A DNA stretch of 64,000 nt from Anadara kagoshimensis (Eukaryota > Mollusca > Bivalvia > Arcoida > Arcidae): the NCBI GenBank assembly GCA_021292105.1, contig CM037865.1, positions 22,857,928-22,921,927 of the forward strand, in the 5' to 3' direction. The notes beneath the pieces are model-generated. The model saw nothing but the letters and a program-made list of their open reading frames with translations, was not told the origin of the DNA and made no database searches. Shown here piece after piece: positions 1-13,100 of the stretch. The translations under genes were made by a program, and so were the position numbers. How positions within the stretch are numbered: position 1 is the stretch's first letter; each line of letters begins with the position of its first letter.

Positions 1-220
1 CACTTACATCGAGACATCATCAGCTATAGGCGAAGTAGCAGAAATGTTTACCTTTACATTGTGCTCAGGGCAATGTACTGGGAAGGTTCTTTAATGTGTC
101 ATGCCTGCCTTGACACGGGATATCCGTTTTTAAGGTCTCTTTCAAAAGGACCCAGTGACTTACATTTCTAAATGTTGAATGTTTGGTAAAGAACAGTCTC
201 TACCTATTGTCAAGCATAAA
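1..220 (-). repeat. tRNA-SINE family A, 5'-truncated, reverse
   Basis: The reverse complement matches the body and 3' part of the full-length copies at 17443 and 20712, with shared blocks such as cagctataggcgaagt and agggcaatgtactggg. The tRNA-like head is absent. Confidence 0.7.
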
Positions 221-442
221 AAAATAAGGATCTGTTCCGAGTGGAATTTGAACTTAGGTGGTCATTTGAAATGATTTAAAGATTTCACTTACATGACAAA
301 CACAGACAACATTGTAGATGTATACATGTATATTTATTTCAACCTAGGTGATGTAAAACATACAATTTTGACCTCTTAGCCTCCAATATCTATTTTATAG
401 CCTAAATGTGCAGGCTTCTGACAAATCTATCTTTTTTTCTAG
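1..442. other. UTP20 intron preceding the first visible exon
   Basis: The window opens inside an intron. Bases 1-220 are a reverse-oriented SINE fragment. The rest is AT-rich and ends in a good polypyrimidine tract (ctttttttctag) at the acceptor of the 443 exon. Confidence 0.7.
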
Positions 443-3400
443 GTTCGGTTTTTGACTTTGAGGGTTTTATCCCAGTTTGATGTCAAAATGCCAGCAGTTG
501 AGGAGGAAGATGTAAGTTGTATTTTCACATCTGTTATTTTCCGCGAGAAGTGACATTTCAAGATATTTTTTGCATACCTTTATTTTGATGTCTTCAGATG
601 ATGGTGGTTGCAAATGAAATTAAGTTACAGATAAAATTAAATATTTTACGAAATGTTTGTCTTTCTACTTTGGCAAATTTACACAAAACGAAGGCTAAAA
701 TTTCCTTTTTTACATTAAATAAACCCATTTACATGCCAAAAAAAAAAAAAAATCAAATTTATGCAAAAAAAAAAAAAAAAAATGTTGACATTTCTCATCT
801 ACTTGTACTTAATTTCCATGACAATGTAAAGTTTGGCAAGATTTATAGGATACTTATTTTGATTTATGTCCCCAATAGTTACTGTACAGACAAACAGTAA
901 ATATTCCTGATAATATGTGTATTGATTTTTGCTTATTTCTTGGTCAAACTTTTTCAACAAAAAATAAAACTCTGTGAAAAAAGTTTTTACCAGAAAAGTT
1001 CATAATTGCTGTCAAACTGTGAAAGTCAATCTCCTTGAAATGGCAAGGATTTTTAAAGCAGCTTAAATATGTACCTGTAAAAAAAAGTAAAAATACAGAA
1101 TTTATTTTTACTTTGTGTAATTATTTAGGCTATAGAAAGAACCAGTGTGTTTAGTAAGTGTTTAGAAGCAGAGAAAGTACCACTGACAGTACAGGACTAC
1201 AGACAGAGACTACTGTATCTACAGAAACTAGAGTTTGATATAGTACAAAACAGTATACCTGTTGGACCTTACAGCCAGGTGAGCTGGGATTAATTTACAT
1301 TTCGAAGAAACTACATTTTTTAAGAAATGGGGAGAAGGTGGGTCCAGTGCAATGTCAGGTAGGGGAGGGACCAGGGATCAAAGCTGATTTTGCCTACATT
1401 GTTCAATTGTAGATATAGGATTAAATTATTGAAACTTGAAAAACTTGAGTAATGACTGAAGTTGAGTTGAGTAACAGTGTTTTACACCCCAGTCAAAATT
1501 CTTTTACCTATGTTGAAGCAGTCACTTCTGGGATGGTGGGGAAACCAGAGTACCCAGAGAAAACCAATATCCTTCAGCAAATGAACTGGAAATCTTTTTC
1601 ACACTAGAATTTGTTCGTGAGATGTGCTTTGATCTGTAAATGTACACCTTAGACTATTCAGTGACTTTAACAGAAAACTCTGAAATGCATAAGAACTCAT
1701 GTCATCAGCCTACAATGAGCAAACTGACAAAGTCTCTCACACTAGGATCTCTCTTAATGTGATTCAAACCAGGAATTTTGGCCTTTTCAAATTTATTGTA
1801 CTTGTATCAGCTGTTTACAAAGCACCATGGTAATCAAGAGTAGTCTAGCTTTGATGATGCTTAAGTCATGAATAATTGAAAACATAAAGACAAACATAAT
1901 AACTTTGATTATGTCTACATTTTATTATCAAATGCTGTATATTTTGTTATTTTAGGTTGTTGTAAGATACCTGATAGGATCATTACATGTGAACTTTAAA
2001 CTACTATGGGAGCCTATCAGGGACTTGATTGCTAGTCACGCTAAGGGACTGGATAGACAAGTGTTCTGGCAGATTTACTATTCACAACTACAGCAGGCAG
2101 CTAAACAAACAGGTAAGTAACAAAGATTAAATAAATATTAAACTTCTACCTCAACACCAGCAAACTTTACCGCTGAGAGACCTTTCTACAGCGGCGGTGG
2201 TAGGTCACCCCGAATGGCTTACTGATGGTCGAGAGATAGCTGATTGCCAGTGAAATCCACTGGCTGGGTCACTTAGTGGTCTAAAGTGCATGCTTACATA
2301 TCACAGCACCTCTTGCCACTTAGTTTGAATTCTAAGTTTGTCAGTTCACCTGCCAAAGGCCAATGGTTTTCTCCAGGCACTCCAGTTTCCTCCACCATCC
2401 CAGAACTGATGGCAAAATGCATATTCTTATCTAAATTAAAAACATTTCAATACAATTCATTGCATTTGCATGGACTATCATTTGATGACATGAAAATAAA
2501 AGTACATTTTTATGCAAATAACTTGAAATGATGCTTCTAGTGAAAATTTATTGATATAAAAGTTTCTTATTTAACATTGTTTGATTTTTCATTTATTTGT
2601 CTTTTGACAGAAGCAGAACTGAAGGCTGATTTAAGTGACACTAGAGAAGAAACCGCAATGGATACTGATAATGAGTTGTACAACTTATTCCATCAACAGT
2701 GTCAGAACGGGAGATGTCAAAATACCACTCCAGATTTCAGGAAATACCGACTTCAGCTTTGGAAAGCAATGCAGCTGTTTCCAGAAAAAGTGGAAGCCAA
2801 GTCTAAAGATGTTTGTCCATTGTTGTTTTCTTTTTTACAGTGAGTAATGTCAGATTTTGAAACAATTAACAGAGGTTGACACTTTGTCAAGGAATAAGTT
2901 CTCTATAACTAGGGTGCCTCATCGCTGGTTGGCGTTGTGTAAGAAATTGATTTTTTTGCTCTTGATAATAACCTGTTGGATTGGCACCATCATAATGTGA
3001 AAAAAGACACAACAAATAAAACATATTGCCAATATTTCATTTTGGTATAAATCACTTTCATTTGTACTGGCAATCTTAGAGGGACACAAAAATTAAAAGT
3101 ATCTTGAAATAAATATTCTCGCAATGAAATTAACTGACAAGAAAATTTTTTCAGTTTACTGTAATTAAAATTTTTCCTATCAAGGTTAAGACAGAGAAAT
3201 ATTTGGTTATTAAAAGTAATTCTTGGTATTTTTACCCCACAAACAATATTATATTTTTGACCTGGTATTTCATCAACCTGTCAGTCTATCAGTCCAACAT
3301 ACATGTAAGTTTTCCACACTTTTTGTGGTAAGCGCTTACAGATATACATGCATGGTGATTTTTGGTATGTGAGTCTACCCCACTGAGTAAAATAGAGGGG

Positions 3401-6400
3401 GATTTTAAATTCGAGTTTCCATCCATCTGTCCATCTAAAATTCTTGTCTGTGCAAATTCTTAAAAACTATGAAGCATTATTTCACGAAACTTGATGCAAA
3501 GCATCAGCATTGTAGGAGATACGTACAACGTTAACATGAGTTGGTTTGCTCATTTACCGGGGAGTTATTGCTCTTTGTATATATGTGTAAATAACAAACA
3601 AAAAAACTGCTGGTGGAGGATTCTAATTCATTGAATTTCTTGTTTTTATAGAAATGAATATTATAAGACGGACTTGAATGCAGCACCTAAACAGAACATT
3701 TTAAAACAAGTGATGGACAGAGAGTCAGAGACAGAAGTGACAGAAGAAGACAGTAGTGATGAGGAGGAAGAAGAAGAGATACCAGAAGTTAGAACTACTA
3801 GATCTATGGCTAATAAAAGAAATCTGAGGTTAGTTTAGCTATAAATAAATCATAAAATATTTAGATTAAAAGATTTTTAAAAAATCACAAAAATTACGTA
3901 AATTTACTTACTAACCAATACAAATAATAATAATAATATTTACACAAATAATCATCCTTTATTTCATTCAAAATCGCTGTTGTGAATGGCAAATTATGTC
4001 TTGTATTTGTTTAGAATTAAAAATAGAATCAGAACTTGTAAAATAGTTTAAAAACATCTTTGAAAGTATATCATTTAATGTTTTTGAGTATATTAAGTAA
4101 ATGAAAATTGAATTGTAATAAATATTTTTTACAAAAAGAATCCTTCATAAAGAAATAGGGTTTACTCCACTTCTACTAATAGTTTACTGCCATTTTTCTT
4201 GAAAACTATTAAAGGTCACCGGTCACCAAAAACCGAAATTTTTCTAGTACTATTTTCCGAAAGATTACATAATAAAAAGTCGATTTAGCCACAAATAACA
4301 TTTTTTAATAATTTCTGTCCTTTGTTACAGCGTAAAATAAAGTCCTAAAACTGTTGAAAAACGGTGTTATCTCCCTTTGGTAGTAAAAGGGTCCAAAACC
4401 GGAAGTGACGCAGAAGGTGTTATCCAAGTTATCTAGTAAATAAGTTTGTAGAGTGATCTGTATTTATTACCCAGATTTGTCAGTAGTAGCTTCTCATGTT
4501 TTATTTATCTTTTTATTTTTAGTATTGGATATTTCAATTTTCTTCAGCATAAAAAAAATAAATAAAAAAACATAATAAATAAATAAATAAGAACTATATT
4601 TTTGTTTGCTCTAAGTATGATATACTGTTACTTATAATTATACTTATTACTTATAATTATACTTATTAATTTATTTATTTATTACAAACTTAATTTTACA
4701 TTATTTATTAATTAATTTATTTATTTATATTTTTATTTTTATCTATTTATCAAAACGAATTGATAAAAAGAATACACATTTTTGTTTTTTTATTTAAATA
4801 ATATTCATATTTATTTTCATTAATATTTAATATTATTCTAAATGTCTTAACTTCTCTGTTGAATTTATTTTTTTTTTTTATTTATTTTTTTATTTCAGTG
4901 AATTAATATTAAATATCAATATTAATATGTATATTAAAAACATACATAATTTTCGAGCACTTTTGACCGGATTCTGTAGTCTGTCGCTTTTTTTCTTCTC
5001 TCTAGTACAGCTATATTATTAATTTACCTCAAATTGATTTTTATTCATATTTGGTTCAGAAATTGTCCCATTTTTATTTTATTTTTAGGTAAAAAACGAT
5101 ATTTAAAATTTTCATTTACTACTACTACTAATAATAATAATAATTTTATTACACCTAATTTTAATGAGCTGAAAAGAACTCGTATCAAAATGTGATACCA
5201 GTGGGATTATACCCGACTAACTAACGGCTTAATCAAAACTCGAGTGAAACTTTCTTTCATTTTTGCTCAATAAATTAATATCGGTTAAAGTGTGATTTAC
5301 ATCCCCTTACATACCAGTAATTAAGAGATTATCAATATGCTACATTGGGAAACATCCTGTTTATAAGTAGACATCTATCATCAGCTGATCACCTGTAATC
5401 AACAGGGTTTACCTTACAATTTGCAACATTAATTGACACATGTGTATAAATCTTTATGATATACTCGGTAAATGTTATTTGTCGTTTTTGATGGATTCTG
5501 AAAAGATGTGTTTAAAAAAATAAATGTTAAATTAGATTAGTTGATTTGAATAAGAGACATACAAGTCCCGATTTGTGTGAACTGTGAAATGACTGACTTG
5601 CGGAATTAAATTAATTTTGAATATTAAAATTCATTAAAATCTATGAATTTTTTTTATTTGCCTGAATCCATACATAATAATTTAAATTATCTTAAATGAT
5701 TATACCACTCTTATTTCCCTGACTTTTCTCGTACATATGAAAAATAGCCCAATACATTCAAAACAATTACTGTATTTCCATAAATTGAGTGCACATGGTT
5801 TTTCTTATTTATTTCATTCAATTGAAAATGTTTCCATTTAACTATCAATAAATTGCATTTTAAATGCACTGACCTAACCAAATTATATTTTTAAATGACA
5901 AAAAAGTTATTCAGTTAATCAGTACATAGAGAAATTGTGGGAAAATTTGGAAAATTCGACGAAGTTTATACACCAATTGGACCTCATTCAAAGTTACATC
6001 AGGGTATTTAGGGTCAGGTAGGTCATTGTTGTTCTTTTTTTTATATTTCATCATGAATATTCCAATTATGACATAATTATAATATTTATAGTTGTTCCGA
6101 GTAAAAAGGTACAGAAGGGATAATTTTGACATGGTTATATTGGTTGTTTTGTTAAAAACTTAAAAAATTGCTCTATGTACAGAATTAAATTCACTTATGG
6201 ATGAATGAAAATATTTTTTCCTATTAGGTCAGTATATTTTGTATCAAGTTTTGACAATATTTTGCGACTTTGTTGGAAAATACGACTTTATTCTTGCGTT
6301 TTCCATGTGCACTCAATTTTTAGAAAGCTGCATAAGGGACTTGTGTAAATCTGGCTTTAATTTGTTCTTTAATTTGTGAGAAAATTTTTTTATCGTTCAT

Positions 6401-7115
6401 TGTGGTAATACTATATCAAATTTTACAAAATATATAATTTTGACTTTAAATCAAACTTTAAAACCCTTCAAAATGGCACACAAACCCATATGTTACATAT
6501 GGATACATATACAAGTAATGTGTCTTTCCTCAGCAGCTTAACACCATGTACGTCATCAATTAGGTCGCCGGAAAGTTACGAGCGGTGTCAGAAATTGCCG
6601 AGTATTAGAACTTCGTTCAGGTAAGTTTTTAGTATATTACAGGTAACTGTAATGTGTAAAAACCCGCCAGACACATCAATATTGACAACTCTACCCATAG
6701 GAATGCAAATTACAAAATTCATAAATTTGGTGACCGGTGACCTTTAAACACATCTTTATAAAAGTTCACAGAAACAATCTTTGGGTAAAGTAGATGTGAC
6801 ATTGGCTATTCATAATTTTATAATGTACATGGTTGGGCAAACATGATTTTCTCAGTTAAGGTTTATTTGGAGGACACTTATAAAATGGCATACAACTTTA
6901 GTTGTAACTTGTTTATATTTGCATTTTAGCACAAAAAGAAAAGAAGAAGGGACTGATGACATTGTTAAAACGACAGAAGAAGAAGATATAAAGACAGTTA
7001 CAAAAGGAAAAGACAACAACGATAAGGGGAATGATGAAGGTATAAAAAGTGCTACTGCAAAGTCTAAAAAGATGAGAAAACAAGGATTCAAAAAACAAAG
7101 AAGAGCCACAACTAG
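443..7115 (+). CDS. UTP20: UTP20 exons 1-6 of this window
   Basis: Exons: 443-511, 1129-1278, 1956-2112, 2611-2839, 3652-3828, 6930-7115. They encode residues 1-322 of the visible product. Exons 1-4 are helical and match the UTP20 N-terminal solenoid: exon 3 has RYLIGSLHVNFKLLWEPI and exon 4 ends with KDVCPLLFSFLQ. Exons 5 and 6 form a charged linker, with a run of glutamates (DEEEEEE) in exon 5 and a K/T/D-rich stretch in exon 6. This linker is probably disordered and sits just before the DRIM region, where vertebrate UTP20 also has an acidic then basic linker. The long open frames over exons 4 and 6 run past the donors and should not be read as separate genes. Confidence 0.93.
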
Positions 7116-10100
7116 GTACTAAAATATACTTGGCCCTAATGAAAACCACCCCCAGATTTAAATATCAGTTTGATATACAGATAAAGTTAAGGGGTTCAAA
7201 GGCCAAGGTAACAGATGTATAACAATACTTAAATGACCTAATATGTTTGCTACTACTGTAAATGTACCAGTATTTATTTTTGGGGTGTACTAATTTTCAT
7301 TTATTTCGCATCATTTATTTTGCGCGAAAAATTAATACTGAGCAAAAAATTAAATTATGCTAATATGTGTTATAGGGCATATTTCAAAAACATGAAAATT
7401 TAACAATGCCGATTAGGCGATATGTCTAAATTTCTTATACCATGAAAATAAATGCACGTGAAATGAAATATGTTTACAATATTTAGCTATATAAATACAT
7501 TTTAGCTTGCTGTATGGCATTCTCAGATTAAGTAATATATTTGCAAATATCTTGGCATTGGGGCTAAAACTGGGGAATATTTTGATGCTCTCTATAGTTA
7601 GTGTAATTACTTTTGACCTACTGCAGGACATATGGGACATTACCTTTATAAGGCCTTCAAACTTATTTTGACCTGGAGATGGGTCTTCATCAGGAGAGTG
7701 TTTAAATTTTTTTATGATTAAGGTACAGATTGCGGAACCAAAAATATATGTTTCTATGATAGACTACTAGCAAATTATTAAAAAAAAAAAAAAATTTAAC
7801 TGTCTATATAATCTTAACATTACACCAGTATTATAATTATTTTTTAATATTTCAGTGATTTGATTGTACACCTGGAGTTATTTGCCAAGTTTAAAAATCC
7901 TAAATCATTATATATGGAGACAGATTTGAGGAATTTATATGAAGAGGTTAGTCTATCAATAGCATAAATAACAGTACTCTTGAGTTAAAAAATTCAGATG
8001 CAGAAAAAATTACAGCTGCTTTAATTACCGATAGTTCCTGATTGATGGATGAATGGGAGGGTGGGTTGGTGTTTGAGTTGGTTGGTTGGGGTTTTACACC
8101 CCAGTCATTAATATTTTACTTATATCAAGACAACACCAGCTATATGTGAAGTTGCAGAAATTTTGGCCTTTGCAGTGTACTCAGAGCAACGTGCTAGGTG
8201 GATTCTTTAACATGCCATGTCTGCCGTTACACAGAGCTTCGTCTTTTAAGGTATCTTCAATAGCACCCTAGTTACTTTCATTTCTAAATGCTGAGTGCTA
8301 GGGATAAGATCAGTCACTACCATTAAGTGGTCTAAAGCACTAACTTTGGGATCAAGGCTTTTCTCACCGCCTAGGTTTGAATGCCATTTTGGACAGATCC
8401 TGGTGTGTGAATGTTTGTCAGTATGCTTGCAAAAGGCCAGTTGATTTTTCCAGGTACTTTTGTTTCCTCCATCATCATTCAACTGATCGCCTCCATATAA
8501 GTGAAAGAATCTTGAAAGAGGTTAAAACACCATTTCTCAACTTAATTCTGTCTTGGATTGGACACTGGTACATAACAAGATTTCATTACTTCTCGTATAT
8601 GGGTACCGGTTCTATTGCCCAGAGAATTGTGATATTAAATGTCTTTCTTAAGGACATATCACACAGTCTGACTGGGAACTTAACACACAACAATGAAAAT
8701 TGCAAGTCCACTACCTTTACCACTGGGCTATGAAGATATGTATCTGATTTGTGAAGAGACTGAATTTATAACTCTTCCTTAGGTTGGTTACTGGCCCATT
8801 GCAGGGTTGCATACAACTCACTTACATTGCTTTTTGATATGCTAAATGTTTTTGATTTTTATTCCTTCAGTTGTTGACACACAGAGATACAGATGTCCAG
8901 AAGGTTGCCTTTAAATGTCTGATGACGTATAAATATACCTATCTTACACCTTACAGGTAAATTGTCTACATTCCTAAATCAGATCCACTAGTGATGTGTT
9001 GATGATCGATTATGACCAAATTTTAAGTAATTGATTAAAGTATTGAATAATAAACAGTTATCATTTGGCAAATTTAATGTACAGGTAATCTCGTTATTTA
9101 ATTCCAATCTTGAACATGTTGAATATCCAGATAAGCCAAACTTTTTTAATAAGTCATAATGAGTTTCCTTCATATAGTCGAAGTCAGTCTGGTTATTTGA
9201 ACTTGGATTTCTCAAGTTTTGGGATAACTTATTTTTAGGTGTCAATGAAAATGATGTTCATTAACTAAAGTTAAAACATTTCAGCCAACTCATACTAAAA
9301 TATTGAATCGTTTTGAACAAAATTACACACACTTGTACATGTATAATGTAAATTACTTTTTATGTTTTTTATTTACAGGGAGAGTTTTGAGAAGCTGCTT
9401 GATGACAAAACATTCAGAAATGAGATTGTATTATTTAGTATAGATAATGAAAACAGTATTGTAGCTACAGATCACAGAGGTCAACTTCTACCAGTTTTAA
9501 TGAGGTAAGTATCTTGTAATAATAAAATCTATCACTTATTGTGGTGCTGCCAGATATAGAAATGGCAATCTCTCGGTTCTAATATATTTGGTCCAGAACA
9601 AGGCTAGCAGAGGTTAAAATAAGCTTACACATGAGTTCTAATATATTTGGTTCAGAATGAGGCTAGCAGAGGTTAAAATAAGCTTACACATGAGTTCTAA
9701 TATATTTGGTCCAGAACAAGGCTAGCAGAGGTTAAAATAAGCTTACACATGAGTTCTAATATATTTGGTCCAGAACAAGGCTAGCAGAGGTTAAAATAAG
9801 CTTACACATGAGTTCTAATATATTTGGTCCAGAATGAGGCTAGCAGAGGTTAAAATAAGCTTACACATGAGTTCTAATATATTTGGTTCAGAATGAGGCT
9901 AGCAGAGGTTAAAATAAGCTTACACATGAGTTCTAATATATTTGGTCCAGAACAAGGCTAGCAGAGGTTAAAATAAGCTTACACATGAGTTCTAATATAT
10001 TTGGTTCAGAATGAGGCTAGCAGAGGTTAAAATAAGCTTACACATGAGTTCTAATATATTTGGTTCAGAATGAGGCTAGCAGAGGTTAAAATAAGCCTAC

Positions 10101-13100
10101 ACATGAGTTCTAATATATTTGGTCCAGAACAAGGCTAGCAGAGGTTAAAATAAGCTTACACATGAGTTCTAATATATTTTGTTCAGAATGGGGCTAGCAG
10201 AGGTTACAATAAGCTTACACATGAGTTCTAATATATTTGGTTCAGAATGAGGCTTGCAGAGGTTAAAATAAGCTTACAAAAATTTCATTTAATCATGGTT
10301 TATGTTTACTTACATGTATGTTACAAACATCACAGTTTTCAACATGTAAAATCCCCATAGCAGCAACATTTTCCTTTCTACATAAATATTTTATGTTAAT
10401 GGATAATGCTCATTTTCAGTTAAGATTAGACTCAAGTATGTAACAATATAAAACATTCCCTAAGTTTATTTGATTTTCTAGGAAAATTAACCACAGTAGC
10501 TCAGTTGGTAGTGGGCTTGCTATGTATGTGGGAGGTTGTGGGTTCAAAACCCGACCAGGTCTGACCAAGACTTGGCATTTAGAAATGAAAGTCACAGGCC
10601 CTTCAGAAGAGACCTTAAAAACCAATGTCACATGTCATAACAGTTGTTGAAGTTAAAGAACCTTCCCTGCATATTGCCCTGAGCGCACTACAAAGGTGAA
10701 AATTTCTGCCACTTCACCTATGGCTGGTGATGCCTCAATGTGTTTGTGTTATATGTCCTAGTGCTAGAGCTTTATATTTATTGACAGGGTGTTATATGGT
10801 AAAATACTACAGAAGACAGGAAATGACAATGCTGGGAAAACGAATGCCTATGCTCGTCGATCAATCGTATTTAGATTCCTGAATGGCTGCACAAGACAAG
10901 AGTTGTGTTCCTTTATGGAAATGGTTTTTGCACCACTGAAATATTTGATCACAGGTAAAATTTTATACATGAATATGCTCAAGCAACAATATAAATTTTG
11001 TCTTAATCTTAATTTTCAATTTAAATAGAAATATCATGTCAGTTCACTTGATTTCCACAAATTTAAAATTATTAGTAGCCATATTTCAAAAATTTGTTAA
11101 AACATATTCCTTTTTAAAGTATTTTTAACAAATTTGCTAAAATCATTTTTTGAAAGAATTTTTCAGCAATTAGTAGCCATTTGTGATTTTTGGGTTCAGG
11201 GTTTTCAATCCTGTTATCTTTTGTTGGCCAGTGTGGTTCCTTGGAAGTGATGGACTAGGCAATTCCAGCCATATGAAGTCCATCAGAGAGAACTTGCATG
11301 TAGAGATCAGGGGTCCCATCACAGATAACCCTTAAAAAAACAATGGCATAATCAATCTCATCAAGTTTTGAACCATTCTACTGTTATGACATGATCCATA
11401 TCTGTAGATGTTTAGGGGTTAAAAGAGCTAAATTTAAACTTGATTTATTTACAGATGATCCCTATAGCATGGTTATTGAAGTTATGAATTCACTTAACCT
11501 CGCTGAAGTTTTTCCACTAAGAAGGATGAGTGGGTATGTATTATTGAAAAAAAAAATTGAACTTAAAACAATGACTACCTTTATGCAAAAAAACCAAACT
11601 CTTCAAAACCACTTGATAAAGACACACTCCTGCACAGTTAGCATCAAACATGTAAATTTCATCAATTTTGATGTCTATCCTTTCAACTTGTGTACTTCTG
11701 TCGTATAACCTTGCAAAGTTTTAAAATGAAATGCATCAAGGAAACTATGATGATTAAAAAATGTCTTGGAAACTAAGTTCAGGGACAGATAGTGTTTATT
11801 TAATTTTTTCTGCCAACATTTTGTCTGCCACTATTCACAGATCTTTAAGAAACTTCATAGGAACAATCTTTGGGTGGAGTAGATGTGCCATTGGTTATTC
11901 ATATTTTGATTATGCACTTGATTGCAGATTTCCTAGTTTGATATCCTTTGGTGGACACTTTTGAAATGGCATCCCATTTAAGTTGTACCTTGTTCACCAT
12001 GGGGTATGTCTAGTACTTGGTCGCAGATTTCTACGTTGGGGTCTGTTGGGTGACACTTTTGAAATTAATTTCATTTAAGTTTTAATTTGTTCACCTTATA
12101 AATTCAAAGTCAAAAATTCTGTTGTAAAATTTGTTGACCCAGCTTTCGCCTGGAAAATTTAATGGCTAATCATCTTACTTTGTAATGAATAACATACATT
12201 ATATTCATTGTTTTTAGAGCCCTGAACACAGTTGACATGATTGTGAAAAAACTTGGACATTTGTTAGAAGATTACTTACCAAACTTGTTTAAGATCATCC
12301 TGGGTTTGTTAGCAACCATAGCAACATGTCTGGAAAGAAGAAAGGAGATAACTCAGACAGCCATAAATAATCTGAAAAATTTACGAAGTCTTGCCATCAA
12401 CAGGCTGATACAGGTAACATATTCAAGATGATGAAAATGCAATTATCTGATTGGCATTATGGTTGTCTTTTATGATTTTATGTTTTTGAATATATTTATT
12501 GCATGTTGAATTTGGTTCAATAAAATTATTAGGTTTCCACAATTTTGAAATTTTTGGTAGCTAACTTTCCGAAATTTCTGGCAGATTCTGTTGCACATAT
12601 GATGTAAAACATCACCAAGGACATCACTTCCTGTGTAAACATCGCCATTTTTGCTATGTAAAATGCCCATAGCACTAACATTTCCCTTTCTACAGAAATA
12701 TTTTATGACAATCGCGGATATGCATACAGATTTTCTGTTAGGACTAGGTACAAGTAAGTGAAAAATGTCAATTTCTATTCAAATTTACATGTATTCGATT
12801 TTCTATGGAAATAAAGAGTCTTTCACTGTCACAAACAGAGTGGTTCCCTTCAATCATGGGTATCTGGTAATAAAAAACCTATTTCTCAGATACCCCCTTT
12901 TTGACATACAAAAACTTGGTATTGGTGTAATTTCTATGATTCCTGATTGATTTTTGTAATATGATTTTCTTTTTTTCTTTTTAGTTTTTTGAGAATTTTG
13001 ATATGTATGAATTTACATCAGTTGATATCGATGCAGTTTTTAAAGTTGCTGTATGGCCACAGGTATGTAATGATATATGGCATGTTTTCACACATTTACA

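Noticed and set aside
598-900. 100-codon lysine-rich ORF
   Set aside because: Generated by A-tracts in a UTP20 intron. No similarity, and it lies between two well-defined exons.
4540-4920. Possible replication origin or matrix-attachment region (very AT-rich)
   Set aside because: AT-rich (TTTA)n sequence alone does not support this. It lies inside a non-autonomous transposon.
8377-8733. 118-codon ORF
   Set aside because: It is made of repeat family B sequence within intron 7.
12425-12520. Intronic C/D snoRNA (ATGATGA with CTGA nearby) in a ribosome-biogenesis host gene
   Set aside because: I looked for box C, box D and a closing stem in the UTP20 introns. The candidate boxes are too close or lack a terminal stem, so none is supportable by eye.
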